Positions 23,508 through 34,628 of a stretch of DNA of 64,000 bases are shown here, in pieces (positions within the stretch are counted from its first letter, which is position 1; each line of letters begins with the position of its first letter). The stretch is from assembly GCA_019279435.1 (NCBI GenBank), contig JAAALK010000289.1, positions 89,931,023-89,995,022 of the forward strand. Reading direction: 5' to 3'. The DNA comes from Zizania palustris (taxonomy: Eukaryota; Streptophyta; Magnoliopsida; Poales; Poaceae). The translations under genes were made by a program, and so were the position numbers. Under the pieces are notes generated by a model. It ran no database searches, was not told the DNA's origin, and worked only from the letters and a program-made list of their open reading frames with translations.

Positions 23508-24514
23508 TGTGTTGACACGAAAACGTGCCCCGCAGTTGGGTTAGTTCGACGATCAAAAAGTGTGTGGATACTTAGGAACAAGCCTAAGCGTAACACAACA
23601 CTGACGTCGCGTTCCAACTACCCTTAATAGAAGCAAGGCGGTGGAGTCGCCAGGTAATCAGATCATACATAAATAATCCAATTTGCCAAAAAGAAATATA
23701 TAAATAAAATAAACAAATCAGCTGAACAGAGCCTGACTAGTTCGAAGTGTAATGTGCGAAGTGTTCACCGAAGGGGGCCATCGGCGTTTGGTGCGAAGGG
23801 TGCACCGAACGTAGTCTTCTGCGTTCATATCGATCTGGCTGAAGACAGGATCTGAATAGACCTCTGACGCGAAATCACCTCCGAACAACATAGTTCGGTG
23901 CGAAGTCTCTGACACAACAAAAAATACTTTGACACAATGCACTGGCACGACTTCATCCAATGCGGGGTACTGGCGTGACGAAGCCTGGTGAGACAAAGTC
24001 TGTTGTGGAGCATTCTGGTGTGGGAACTCAACTAGACCGACAACAACGTGATGGGTCCAGCACGGGTAGTCGAAGCAAGGGTCTTACCTAAGGTTGTTCT
24101 GGCAGTCTCCAAAACCAGTTTCTTAGCTCTGGACACCTTCGGTGAAGGGGCTCCGAGCGTGAAAACCTACAACATAATAGATATCAAGTGTCAATTCGGC
24201 CTGGAGACCGAATTTACTAAGTGTTGGAGTAGAGAAATGAAGGTAGCAATCTGTTACGTAGATTAATGGATACTTCACATGCGAAGTAACAAGGCGATAG
24301 CAATCTATTACGTAAATTAACGGATACTTCACGAGCGAAGTAACAAGGCTTACCACCATTTTGAAGTGGCTGGCGGAGGGCTTCCACGCAAACCCATGAA
24401 GGTTGTGCAGAAAAGTAAATAAAAGTAAAGTACGGTTCAAAGCTAGGGCTTTGTGGTTGAATTGTGTTGGCGGTCTGATGAACCGACCTCACCCCTATAT
24501 TTATAAGGGCTAGT
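23508..24514 (-). repeat. 5' LTR of gypsy A, first part
   Basis: On the minus strand the LTR starts at 61170 (TGTCAAAATATC) and ends near 23508 (GTGTCAACACA) next to the primer site. Gypsy B splits it at 24514. This part is R-U5 plus the TATA box (minus-strand ttataaatatag, 24495-24506). The other part is 60860-61170. The total is about 1.3 kb. The exact end (23508 or 23510) is ambiguous. Confidence 0.7.
24243..24349. repeat. 53-bp tandem duplication in the gypsy A LTR
   Basis: Two copies (24243-24295 and 24296-24349) share agcaatct, ttacgta, ggatacttcac and gcgaagtaacaaggc. Each copy contains a near-palindrome (acttcacatgcgaagt). The pair lies downstream of the LTR's TATA box on the minus strand, in the transcribed leader. 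Confidence 0.85.
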
Positions 24515-25273
24515 TGTAACACCCCAGAAATAAAAAGGAATTAAAATAAAGGAAAAATATTATTAAATACAAATTTATAATTAAAGAAAATCCTAAAAGA
24601 GCCCTAATAAAGCCAAACAGGGAGAAATATTCAAAATTTGACTTGAAAATTTTATGAGATAAACTAGAGGCCAAAACATAATTTCAGGGATTTTTACAAA
24701 TTTTTATCAACAGTGATTCAACCCTTAATCAAATATATGAATTACTGGATTTATTTTAAACCAGAAAAGAATTAAAATTCTTAACGGGCCTCAACCTCGA
24801 ATCCGCCTCGGCCCAACCCAGCCCAGCACTCGCGTCGTTGACATGTGGGACCCGCCTGTCGGCGCGTTCCCCCGCCTCTCTCTCCCGCCCGCGCTCGCCT
24901 GGCCCCACATGGCACCCACTCGCCTCCACCTCCCTATCCCTGACAGTCGTGGCCCGCCTGTCGGCCCTTCCTTTTCTGATTCGCCCGCGGACAGGTGGGG
25001 GCCACCTGTCAGCTTCGTCTTCTCCGTTGGAACGGGATCCCCCCTTCCTTCTTCCCGGCGATCCCTTTCTGATTCCTCACCACCGGCCGTCGCTTTCGCT
25101 CGGATTTCTCCCGGATTCGATTCCCCGAACACCGGCGACTCCATTCCATCCTTAGCTCATGCAGATTCATGAATATGGCAGTGGATCCAAAGGTTTGGAA
25201 ACCTCGCCGGAGATGGAAAGAAGCCCTTCGGGTTTCCTCCGATTCCCTTGCCATCTAGCCGCCGGCGATCCCC

Positions 25274-25280
25274 TATTTAA
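25274..25280 (+). promoter_or_regulatory. TATA-like box of the gypsy B 5' LTR
   Basis: The sequence ccctatttaaacccc is followed by a C-rich leader. The same box stands at about 45480-45488 in the 3' LTR, and the related solo LTR has ctctataaaacccc at the equivalent place. Confidence 0.5.
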
Positions 25281-26417
25281 ACCCCCTCCGGCCTCCGCAC
25301 TCATCCCACGGCATCGTAGCCCTCCTTGCGCGAAAGCAGAGCGCCGTCGCCCTCCTTTCGATCTTTGGTTCTGTTTCGCCTCCAGCGAGCCATCGTCGTT
25401 GATCCCGGCCCCCTTAGCCCTAGCCACCACCACCATCGTGACCGCCGGAGACCACCCAACCTCGGCCACCCCTCTGTTGGCTGTGAAACCCGCCGGATCA
25501 CCGACGCCGACGACCACCCGAGAAGACCTCGCCGTCTACTCTCGCCGCCAGCCGCCATCCATCATCCATCGCCACCGCCGCAGGTACGGTTGTAACCGTT
25601 GTCGTCTCCTTTATCCATTTTAGCCAAAACCTAGGTCCCTAGGCGCTTGCCGCCGCCGTCACCGCCGCACCCGAGGTCGCCGTCGCCGGAGACGAAGGGT
25701 AGTTACCCTCTCCGACGCGTGCCGTGCCGTACGGGCTCTCGGCCGCTCGATCTGCGGTGAACGGCTGGGATTAGAACCCTCGTTGACCTAATCTGGGGCA
25801 TTCATCTGGTCAAAGCGGTATCGAGGCCTCTCGGCCGTCGATTGCAACTTAAATCCCTCGAGCGATCTGGTGCGTCCACGTCGTAACGATTCGCGAGATC
25901 TGATCGTGGCCGTCCAATTTCATTTAAACCTCCCGCCTCGCATCTGGCCGCTAGATTCAGATCCAACGGTCCAGATCGTTCGGGTCCACGTGCACAGTCG
26001 CTTGTCCACCATGGGCCTGGTTCACTGTGGACCAGAGATTGTTTTTCAGTTTAAATAAAATTCCAGAAATCGATTTAAACTTTGAAAATTCATAACTTGC
26101 TCATTTTGACTCCAAATTTCACCATTCAAATTTTGTTAAATCCAGCATATTATTCCCTACACATTTATGCCATAAAAACAGTATGTTACTGTTACCCAAA
26201 ATATTCTTAATAAATAATTGAATAAAAACCACTTAGGGATAAATTATTAATTCAGAAAAATAAATTAGAAAAGCCTTAAGAAAATAAGTTTACTGTTTAT
26301 CATCAAAACATCAGAGTATTAAAACTTTATTCCACATAATAAAACCCACAAATATGTATGTTTATTATTTGGTGGATTTTTATCTGTTTATTGAATGTAT
26401 TGTTTATTTTTCCGTAT

Positions 26418-27598
26418 CGAGAAGACTACGAGTTCGTCGAGGAGCCGGAGTTCTACCCCGAGGTTCCTTCATCCCCATTTGCTGATCAAGGCAAGTCATC
26501 GACCACCCCTGTGGAAACAGTTGATCATGATTGAGCCCATGTTTTAATAAAATATCGCTATAACTCATAGGTTAATATTGCATTAGTCCAATATCAAGCC
26601 TTACACTTATATTTATTAGATCCCCGTCCTTGTGTGCAAACCCAAGCCATGCTTATTGAGCCTTAACTCCTTGTCACTCTACTATAAAATTATTAGCTAG
26701 TGCCCAATGTACCGGCACAACTGCTATAGGATAAAAAGAATGAGTCATAGATAGCTGGATTCTGTATATGAATTTCCCCGTTATTCTCGTCTCTGGACTC
26801 TGTTGGAGTTGGCTAAGTTATAAGTATGGTGGGTTCCGGTTGCAAGCTCGGGCATTGGTTTGTCGCACCCGGGGCACTATAAGGACCGGTCTGCGGGATC
26901 TGTTGCAAAGCACTTCTGTACCAACCACAAGTCTAATGGGTAAGTCCTAACTGGAAGTATGGAATGCTCCGACTCGATGCACCATAGTGGAGGGGGCAAG
27001 GGGCAAGCCTGTGGGCGACTTGTACCGACGAGGCTCAAGGGGGGGTATGGTGGGGCTCCGACACGTCGGGACACCATATGAAACCTATAAGAGGGTGCTG
27101 TTGAGTCGGGGAGGACTATATGGAAGGTTTTGGCACGAGTTCCCGTGAAATGGGTCATCTCGTTACACTTTGGTGTAGGTGATGAGTGTGTGCCTTGTGG
27201 GTACAGTGGTACATCTCTGATCAGAGTAATTTAATCTTTTCGAAAAGCTGAGCCCACGGTCAAGGGCGGGTTGTGTGACTACTCGCAGTTAGTTTACAAT
27301 TGATTGAATGGTTGAGTTATTCATGGCATGTAAGGACTGTTGAGCGAGGTGGGGCTAACTGTACCCCTCGAGTTAGAAGATGATGATGCATACACATGTT
27401 TACGTTTCAGTACTAATAAATTGTTCACATTAAATTGCTTTACAAATTACTCGCTTCCGCAAAACTAGCCACTATCTCCCTTGTTATTACCTTGCATTGT
27501 ATTTGCATTCGGTGGCTTGCTGAGTACTCCTGTACTCACCTCGTTGACTTACACCATCAGAGACCGTCTACTACGAGGAGGATGCAGGTCTGGAGTAG
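26418..27598 (+). other. two-exon conserved ORF in the gypsy B 5' LTR (GC-AG intron)
   Basis: Exon 26418-26490 reads REDYEFVEEPEFYPEV onward and ends gatcaag. The intron (26491-27560, 1,070 bp) starts gcaagt, the standard GC-donor form, and ends accatcag. Exon 27561-27598 continues in frame (VYYEE) to a TAG at 27596-27598. Joined, it gives 36 codons of acidic peptide. The related solo LTR keeps exon lengths and frame despite about 15 base changes. No in-frame ATG was seen upstream in the predicted leader exon, so translation is uncertain; it may be a relic of a captured gene. Confidence 0.45.
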
Positions 27599-27812
27599 CG
27601 ACCTAGTCAAGGCGAGACTGGAAGTAGGCGTTCATCTAGGACCCTTATTTTATTAGTTTCTCTTCACCTTTATTCACTTTTGTAATAATGCGGTCTACGA
27701 ACCGTGAATGATTGCCCGTATTGTACGAGGTCGCATGATGAACGTCTTGTTTTATTGATTTTCTATGGAATTTCAATAAAGTCCTGATTTATTAAATCGG
27801 GGCGCGACAAGA

Positions 27813-27825
27813 TGGTATCAGAGCC
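27813..27825 (+). other. primer binding site of gypsy B
   Basis: The sequence tggtatcagagcc follows the 5' LTR by three bases. It is the usual site complementary to the 3' end of plant initiator tRNA-Met. Confidence 0.9.
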
Positions 27826-27949
27826 GACTTGACTGTAGGAAGCCAAACAGACCTGACCTTAGGACTTATATTTACTATATTTTCTTACAAAAAAATTACT
27901 TATCCTCTCATCTTCCGAGATTTTCACAAAAACTTTCTCTCTTTTGTAG

Positions 27950-28756
27950 ATGCCGGTCCATACCATGAGCAGGACTCTTCGCGACGAGGCCAGATTCATC
28001 CACGAGCTGCGCATGCTCGTCGGTTTCCTCGGATTTGAGCACGAGCCGATGTACCATGGAGTCTTCCCCGACGAGGAAGAAAGCTTCTGTGAGGTCACCG
28101 TCGTCGTCCAGCCCTCCCCTCAGACAGCTCACACCTATCGAGGAGGAGGACCTACCTTCTTGGTTGCCAGTCAGCGCACCGCCCTCCAGGCCCTCACCGA
28201 GCTCCGGATGATCTACGACAGTGAGCTCTACGACACGGACTATCGCTTCATACCTCTTCGTACACATGGGAGCCCACACAGTGACTACGTCAGCACCCTC
28301 TCCCAGCGTCACTCTTCGGTTGGACATACAGTGCGCCTGTTGAAGGCAATGGATGAGCTCCACTATGAGGCACTGCAGGACGCCAATGGACAGCGCGATA
28401 CGATCGCCTTCTACCGACACTCTTCTGAGGATCTAAACCGCAAGAACGGAGATCTTCGTCGCCGCCTCCAACAGGGATACCGATTGGCTGCCGAGGCCAA
28501 GGAGTTACGGTGCCAGAATGAGCTCCTACGGCAGCGCGTCGCCACCAATACCCAGCTCCGCCATCAGATTGAGGAGTTGAAGAAGGACATTGAGGAGATC
28601 GCACCTCTTCCGCCTCGCAAGCGGAAATCCCTTCGGATCCCCGCCGTGAGACCCAAGAGGATTTCCCGCAGCGCACCTCCCACAGGACCATCCAGTTCCT
28701 CGACCCCGACCGTCTGCATCGAGCCCATGATCGAGCCGTCCCCCGAGCTACCATAG
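27950..28756 (+). CDS. orf0 upstream of gag, coiled-coil protein of unknown function
   Basis: This is an uninterrupted 268-codon frame starting 125 bp after the primer site. It precedes gag and is in another frame. Residues about 1-130 form a globular region (HELRMLVGFLGFEHEPMYHG, then GGGPTFLVASQRTALQALTE). Residues about 130-220 are heptad-rich (LLKAMDELHYEALQ, RRRLQQGYRLAAEAKELRCQ, LRHQIEELKKDIEEI), so a coiled coil is likely. A basic stretch (PPRKRKSLRIPAVRPKRI) and a Ser/Pro tail follow. It is open although gag-pol of the same element has several premature stops. Extra ORFs of this position are described in rice RIRE3/RIRE8-type elements. I know no activity for it. Confidence 0.75.
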   Translation: MPVHTMSRTLRDEARFIHELRMLVGFLGFEHEPMYHGVFPDEEESFCEVTVVVQPSPQTAHTYRGGGPTFLVASQRTALQALTELRMIYDSELYDTDYRFIPLRTHGSPHSDYVSTLSQRHSSVGHTVRLLKAMDELHYEALQDANGQRDTIAFYRHSSEDLNRKNGDLRRRLQQGYRLAAEAKELRCQNELLRQRVATNTQLRHQIEELKKDIEEIAPLPPRKRKSLRIPAVRPKRISRSAPPTGPSSSSTPTVCIEPMIEPSPELP

Positions 28757-28929
28757 ACGTAGTTTACGATTGATTGTTTTCTTTTGCTTGTTTGTATTGC
28801 CATTCATGTCAAATATAAGGCATGAATGAAGGAATAAATAACAAATGTAACCGCAAGAACGACATTTTTGGAATAAAACTTAATAAAAATATCCTCTAAG
28901 AAAATGTTGTCTACTTTGGGAACTTTAGG

Positions 28930-29845
28930 ATGACCAACACTCAAGGCTTCGACGCTCCTCAGAACGGAGGAGATAATGGGAACCTACCTCAGTGGGGAGC
29001 AATAGGGCAAAGGCAAGCCCCGGTTGCCAACCACCCCACTTTGGCCGAGATGATGGCCACACAAAACCAGCTGGTCTCAGCCCTTCTAAACCAGATGCAG
29101 CAGCAACAGCAACAGATGCAAGAGCAGCAGGCTCACTTCTTCCGTCTCCACCAATAGCCTGAGCTGCCACGACCCGCCGCTCCAGCTCCCGCTCCCGCCT
29201 CCCAACTCTCGGAGTTCCTCCGAGTCCGCCCACCGACCTTCTCGAGCACCACCAACCCCATGGAGGCTGGGGATTGGTTGAGGACCATCGAGAAGAAGCT
29301 CGACCTCCTGACCTGCACTGAGCAGGAGAGGGTGGCCTTCGCCACCCACCAGCTTCAGGGTCCCGCCGCAGAGTGGTGGGACAATCTGCGCGAGACCTTG
29401 CCCGAGGGACACGTCCATACGTGGGCGGAGTTCTCGATTGCTTTCCGTGCCACTCACATCCCCGACGGCATCATAGCTTAGAAACAACAGGAGTTTAGGG
29501 ACCTGCAGCAGGGGAGCAGGTCTGTAACAGAATACCTGCACGAGTTCAACAGACTGGCCAGGTACGCACCAGAGGAGGTCTGTACAGATGTGGCCAGGCA
29601 GGCCAAGTTCCTCTAGGGACTGAAGGATGAGCTGTCCCTACAGCTTATCTCCGGAGATTTCGCCAACTTCCAAAAGTTGGTGAATAAAGCTATTATCCAG
29701 GAGACCCAGCAAAACAAGGTCGACCTGAAGAGGAAAAGGATGATCGCCTTCAAGCAGAATCAAGGCATGGCTCAGAGGCCCCGTTTCACCCCTCCTCCAC
29801 CAGAACCACAGTACCACCCCCGCCCGGTATATCGTCCCGCACCAC
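28930..29845 (+). pseudogene. gag: gag pseudogene of gypsy B, N-terminal part
   Basis: The frame starts MTNTQGFDAPQNGG. A Gln-rich stretch and TAG at 29155-29157 come before the capsid core (PPTFSSTTNPMEAGDWL, then FATHQLQGPAAEWWDNLR, then EFNRLARYAPEEVCTDVARQ). Further TAGs are at 29479-29481 and 29614-29616. Copia 4 inserted after 29845. The reading frame resumes intact at 41125 beyond it. Such gag proteins form the particle shell. Confidence 0.85.
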
Positions 29846-31811
29846 TGAGGAGCCATGCTGAATAGCGTGGGCCTCATGGCTCCAGAAGTGATGAGTCATT
29901 GTCAACGATAGTCAAACAGGACTAATAAGAATGAAGATCTGCTGTTTCATGGGTCGCGTGTGACTCAGGTACACGGGCAGCGAGCGACTGTCGGGCAGAG
30001 GAGGCTGCGAAGTCGGGCTGGCCCAATCCGGGTACATGGGCCAGAAGCAGTAGAAGACCCACTGGGCTGTTGATCAGGGTTGACTCAGGTACACGGGCGG
30101 TGAGCGATTGCCGGGCTGAGAGAGCTGCGGAGTCGGGCCGGCCCAATCTGGATACTTGGTGCAAAGTCGGTGGAGGTTTTGTCAGTTTCGGCGCAAAACT
30201 AACGACCGTCGATCTTGTATCCGACTGTCCATAAGAGAAGTCGTAGTCGCTACGAAAGCTTAGCTTCCAGATAAGTCATCTGTAACTATAGACCCACAGT
30301 CAGTCAGTCGTGTCTGTAAAAATACCTAAGGGCAGTAGAGTATTTTCCTTTATTTTTGCGTCTGTAAAAACCCTAAGGGGCTGGTGGAATATTCCTAGTG
30401 TTGGGCAGCCTATAAATAGAGCCCCAATCCCTAGGGTTTGGGCTACCCTTCTAGAAATCACTTTTTCCATCATTCCTTGGGTCATCATTGTTTCCTGCGT
30501 ACTCTCTCTCATTCATGTTTCTGTGCGCCGCCAGAGGCTTGTTTTCTCATTGCATTCATTTTGTTCTTCATTAATGCAGTGAGTTTTTGTTCTCTGTGAG
30601 TGCGAGGCGTGCATTTATTCATTGGGAACCTGAATCCCTGCGTACTGCGTGCGTTTTTGTTCACTGGTTGCTATGCTGTTGGTTGTGTTCTTCGTGCAAG
30701 GTGTACTAGTTCTTGCTGTTGCAAGTAGTACTACTACACTGTAGCCACAGTACACTAGTGCCAGCTTTTTTACTTCTACTGCGCAGCTTTTTGATCGAAG
30801 TTAACAGGCCCTAGCAACTTTTCTGACTGTTTTCTGGCGAAGCCATCCTCTCTGTTCGAAGCCCCTCAGCTCCGTGTGGCAGGTTTCGATCTGACATACT
30901 CGAAGGCTTCGATCGAACTTCGAACTTCGTTCTGTGTCCTAAGTTGCTAGCTGCGAAGTACCTTTTGAACGGACAACATCGCATACTTCGAACGACAGTG
31001 CGAAGGTACTCCGCCTCGAGCTCTTCGAAGTCCACACTTCGATAGGTTTCGAAGTTGGCTTCGAAGCTTATCGTTCTGTTAGGCTTCGCTTTGGTTTCTT
31101 TGTCGCGTGTCAGCCTTCGCTTCTCTTTTCGAAGCTTGCTCTCTTCAAAGGTAGAGTGTAGGCTTTGAATTTGGTGCCCTGTCGTGTGAAAGGCTTCACT
31201 TCTTTGTTCGAAGGTTGTCCGTCTGTGTGTTGCGTTCGAAGTTTTCTATTTGAAGGTTTGGCTTCGAAATACTTGGTTCGAAGCTGTGTTCGAAGTCTTG
31301 CCTTCGAAGTACATACTTCGAAGCAGGCTCCGACTTTGTCATACTTCGCTTCGAAGCATACTTCGATTCCTGCCACATCGAACTAGGCTAGACCAAAACA
31401 TACCTTTGGCATTTTCACACACCTTCGATAGACTTCGACCAGCGAAGTAGACCTCGTCCTCCGACACAGGCTTCGACACTGCGAAGCAGGCTTCGCCGAG
31501 TTTCGAACAGGAGACAGATTTGAACAGGTAACTTCTCTTCTCTCTCATAGTGCACCAAGATTGCTTTACTGAGAAGGTTGTCTTGCCTAATCTTGCGTAT
31601 ACTGTTTATCTATCTATTAGCACTGCCTTGATAGTTCTCTGTTTGTCATCAGCTGCGTCTAGACTAGATACCTTTAGACTTAGGCTATTTGTTTATTTTC
31701 TGCTGCTTAGTCTTTTGAGGCGCGTTGGGTATTGGGAACAGGCCATTGATTTGAAAGAATTTTTTAAGGCGCCCATTCAACCCCCCTCTGGTCGCTACTT
31801 TCGGTCCTACA
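29846..31811 (+). repeat. 5' LTR of copia 4
   Basis: It begins TGAGGAGCCATG and ends GGTCCTACA. The TATA box (tataaata) is at about 30411-30418. Bases 30820-31520 are crowded with ttcgaag words. The inverted repeat cgtagtcgctacg is at 30242-30254. Confidence 0.92.
29961..30160. repeat. 80-bp direct repeat in the copia 4 5' LTR
   Basis: Two diverged copies (about 29961-30040 and 30081-30160) both run from tgactcaggtacacggg to cggcccaat/ctggcccaat and a gggtac/ggatac end. The 3' LTR carries the same pair (about 39266-39345 and 39386-39465). Confidence 0.8.
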
Positions 31812-31813
31812 AG

Positions 31814-31825
31814 TGGTATCAGAGC
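31814..31825 (+). other. primer binding site of copia 4
   Basis: The sequence tggtatcagagc lies two bases after the 5' LTR and is the initiator tRNA-Met-type site. Confidence 0.9.
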
Positions 31826-31869
31826 TTGGTTAGGGTTTTTCCATACCTTAACCGGTTCTAAACCCAGTA

Positions 31870-34626
31870 GTGACCATGACGTCTCCTGGCAAGGTCCCGT
31901 CCTTGGAAGCCTATGGCTATAATTATTGGAAGACTCGCATGCGAGCCTATCTCATGAGCCAGGGTTCGGACATTTGGGACATTTGCGTTCACACCACGTT
32001 TGTCATATTGCCAGTCGCTGAGCATGGTACTGCTGGTATCATTGCTCATCATCTGAGCAACAGTAAGGCTATGAACATTCTATTTTCTGGTTTAGGTCCC
32101 ACTGAGTTTGAGCGTGTGAGTCATCTCTCCACTGCGAGAGAGATTTGGGCTACCCTCAAGGCACACCATGAGGGAACAGCACAGGTCAAGGCTCGGCTCT
32201 ATCAGACCTACCGGCGTGAATATGAGAATTTCACACAGAAGCTGGGTGAATCTGTTGAGGCTTTGTTTGGTCGTTTTCAGTCGATCATAAACAAGCTTCG
32301 GGACAACAAGGCTGAGGGTGCTCAGTTAGTCTCAGATCATGAGCAGGCGCTCAAGGTTCTCCATACCTTGGACCCAAAGATCTGGGAGATCAAGGTATCC
32401 TCTATCGTTGAGAGCACTTCTTACGATACCTTGACCATTTCTGAGTTATTTAGCAAGCTGAAGGCCACTGAGGTAGATATCCAGTTGAGATCAAATCTCA
32501 CTGGTTCTGGATCAAAATCCCTGGCCCTTGCTACACCTTCGGTTGATCCCTCTGCCATGAGCTGTGCTGGGTTCTCCTTGATGTCTATCACTGAGGACCA
32601 GCTTGAGTTGTTGGGAGATGATGATTTGTGTCTCTTTAACAACCGGGTGCGTCATGTCTATGACAAGAGAATGTTCAAAAGACACGACACAAAATCCAGA
32701 TGCTTTGAGTGTGGTGATCCAGGACACTTCATCGCCGACTGCCCCAAGCGCAATGGTCACAAGAAGGGCACCGGTGGTGGCTTCCACGACTCCGGCAAGC
32801 ACGATAGCTCTTCCTTCAACAAGGGCAAGCCGAAGACCAGATTCTTCAAGAAGGCCTAGAAGGACTACCGGCGAGAGAACAAGAAGCACGACAAGGCCTT
32901 CTTCGCCGAAATGGAGAAGAGTTACTCCAAGCGGTCCACGTCTTCTTCCTCTTCATCGAGCTCAAGCGATGAGGAGATCGCCATCAGGAAGGGGAAAGAC
33001 AAGGATGATCCGGTGGGCCTTTGCTTCATGGCTTTCGGGGACAAGCCGAAGAGCCGCTCACACCAGCGCCGAAGATCCCTCAAGAGCTTCTGCTCAATGG
33101 CTCTTGGGGATAAGGAAGAGAAGAGATCCTCCGACGACTCCGACGACGACAATGAAAAGGTATCATCCTATGAACGTGAAATCGTTGATTTACTTGAAAG
33201 CAATCGTCAGGAGTTAAAGTATCGGGAAAAACTGCTTAGGGGGGCCAAAAAGAGGATAGATGAGTTAGAGAGTGAGCTTGCCGTAGCCAACGGCAAAATT
33301 GAGAGTCTATCTTCTTCCCCTTGCTTGGGTGATAGCAGTGAGTGCCCGAAGTGTGAGGTGCTTCTGTGTGACCTGTCGACTCTGAAGTCCAGGTACACAA
33401 AAAGGGTTGATGAGAGGGACGCTTTGGCCACTGAGCTTGAAAGCGCTCAGCTGGAGCTGAAAGATGCTCAAGCCACTGTCGTTGTACCCTGTGCTGATTG
33501 CCCATCTCATCTTGCTAGTTTAGCTGAGCTGAAAGCCAAGGGCGATGAGCATCTAGGTGATTTGGAGAGAATGAGAGCTGAGCTAGCACAGACTAGGCTA
33601 GAGCTTGAGACATTGTCAGTTCCACCCACTGTCTATGAGAACTGTCTGTCTCTTAGAATGGAGTTGATCAAGCTGAAAGCCGAAAAGTCTGTCCAAGTAG
33701 AGAGTGAGTGTGAGACCTGCTTGTCTCAGGTGGAGGTTCTAGCTTCCTTGAGAGAGGAGCTAGCAGATTCTCAGAATGAAAACTTTTACCTCCGTTCCAT
33801 CCTGAGTTGGATCAGTGCTAGAGAGCCTCAGCTCGGCATGATGATCCAGCAGTTCAAGAGGCAGGATGGGTTTGGAGTAGGTTATACCTACACCAAGGCT
33901 GACTTTGAGAGTGCCATTAGCCGGGCAGTGGAGTGGAGTAAAATGACTCCAGAACAGAGGTATCCCAAGACTCACTCCACTGAGTCCTCCCAGGCTTGTC
34001 AGCCAAAGGATGGAGTGATTCATGAACCACCCAAAGCTCCACCCAAGAAGCCTATCTGGGTTCCTAAGCCCAAACACCACCACTCTTCTCTAGACTCTCT
34101 TCCTGGACCCTCTCAGCCCAAGAAGACCACACCAAACAGTACCAAGCCCAAACATCCCAAGCCTCAACCACATCCCAAGAAGCCCACTTATCATTGTGAG
34201 TACTGTCAGAGAGACGGGCATCTTGCGGAGTTTTGCTTTAGGAGGAAGCGGGTTGAGAGAGCAGAGAGGGCTCGTAGTGGTCAGGAGCAGTTCTACCAGC
34301 CGGGTGGTAGACTGCGTGTTCCTCTACGCGGGGAGAGGCTGGAGGCCAGGCCGCGTCGTGTAGGTGGTGGTAGAGGAGACAGCTTTCTTGCCCGTACTCT
34401 AGTTGGTCGTGTCCGTTCCGGCAGAGTTCCAGACCGTGTTGGCTACGGTCCTGGACCTCGTGGCCGCAGGTTTAGGCAGAACCGAGGACCGCGCTTTGAG
34501 CCGCGTTTTGGTCCAAACTCTTTTGATGGTTTTCGCTTTCCATCTTTTGAGCAGATGGCTCGACACTGGTATAGCTCTTTTGCTAAACCTGGTGCCGGAC
34601 CATTTGCTCCCACTTACAGCCACTGA
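31870..34626 (+). pseudogene. gag: gag of copia 4, one internal stop
   Basis: The frame is 919 codons with one TAG at 32857-32859, where a Gln codon is plausible. The capsid-like UBN2 region spans about residues 1-230 (YNYWKTRMRAYLMSQG, STAREIWATLKAHHEGTAQV). The first zinc knuckle is near residue 277 (CFECGDPGHFIADC). A Ser/Asp-rich stretch and a long coiled coil (residues about 430-640) follow, then a second knuckle near residue 775 (CEYCQRDGHLAEFC) and an Arg/Gly-rich tail. The long gag with two knuckles is typical of Sireviruses. It ends at TGA 34624-34626; pol lies in the -1 frame and overlaps it by 40 nt. Confidence 0.88.
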
Positions 34627-34628
34627 TT

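Larger units (their letters stand above)
24515..27809 (+). repeat. 5' LTR of gypsy B
   Basis: The LTR has an AT-rich start, a GC-rich promoter region with a TATA-like box (tatttaa, 25274-25280), a candidate splice donor after ccgccgcag (about 25584), then a second AT-rich stretch and a conserved right part. By eye, differences from the 3' LTR are dense in the first 940 bp (roughly 45) and sparser afterwards. Confidence 0.9.

Noticed and set aside
24791..25623. GC-rich open frames in the gypsy B LTR (also 45037-45978)
   Set aside because: Several overlap on both strands, differ between the two LTRs by frameshifts, and lie in the promoter and leader region.
31814..31825. tRNA-like sequence
   Set aside because: The tRNA complementarity is the 12-13 nt primer binding site only; no tRNA gene fold is present at any of these sites.
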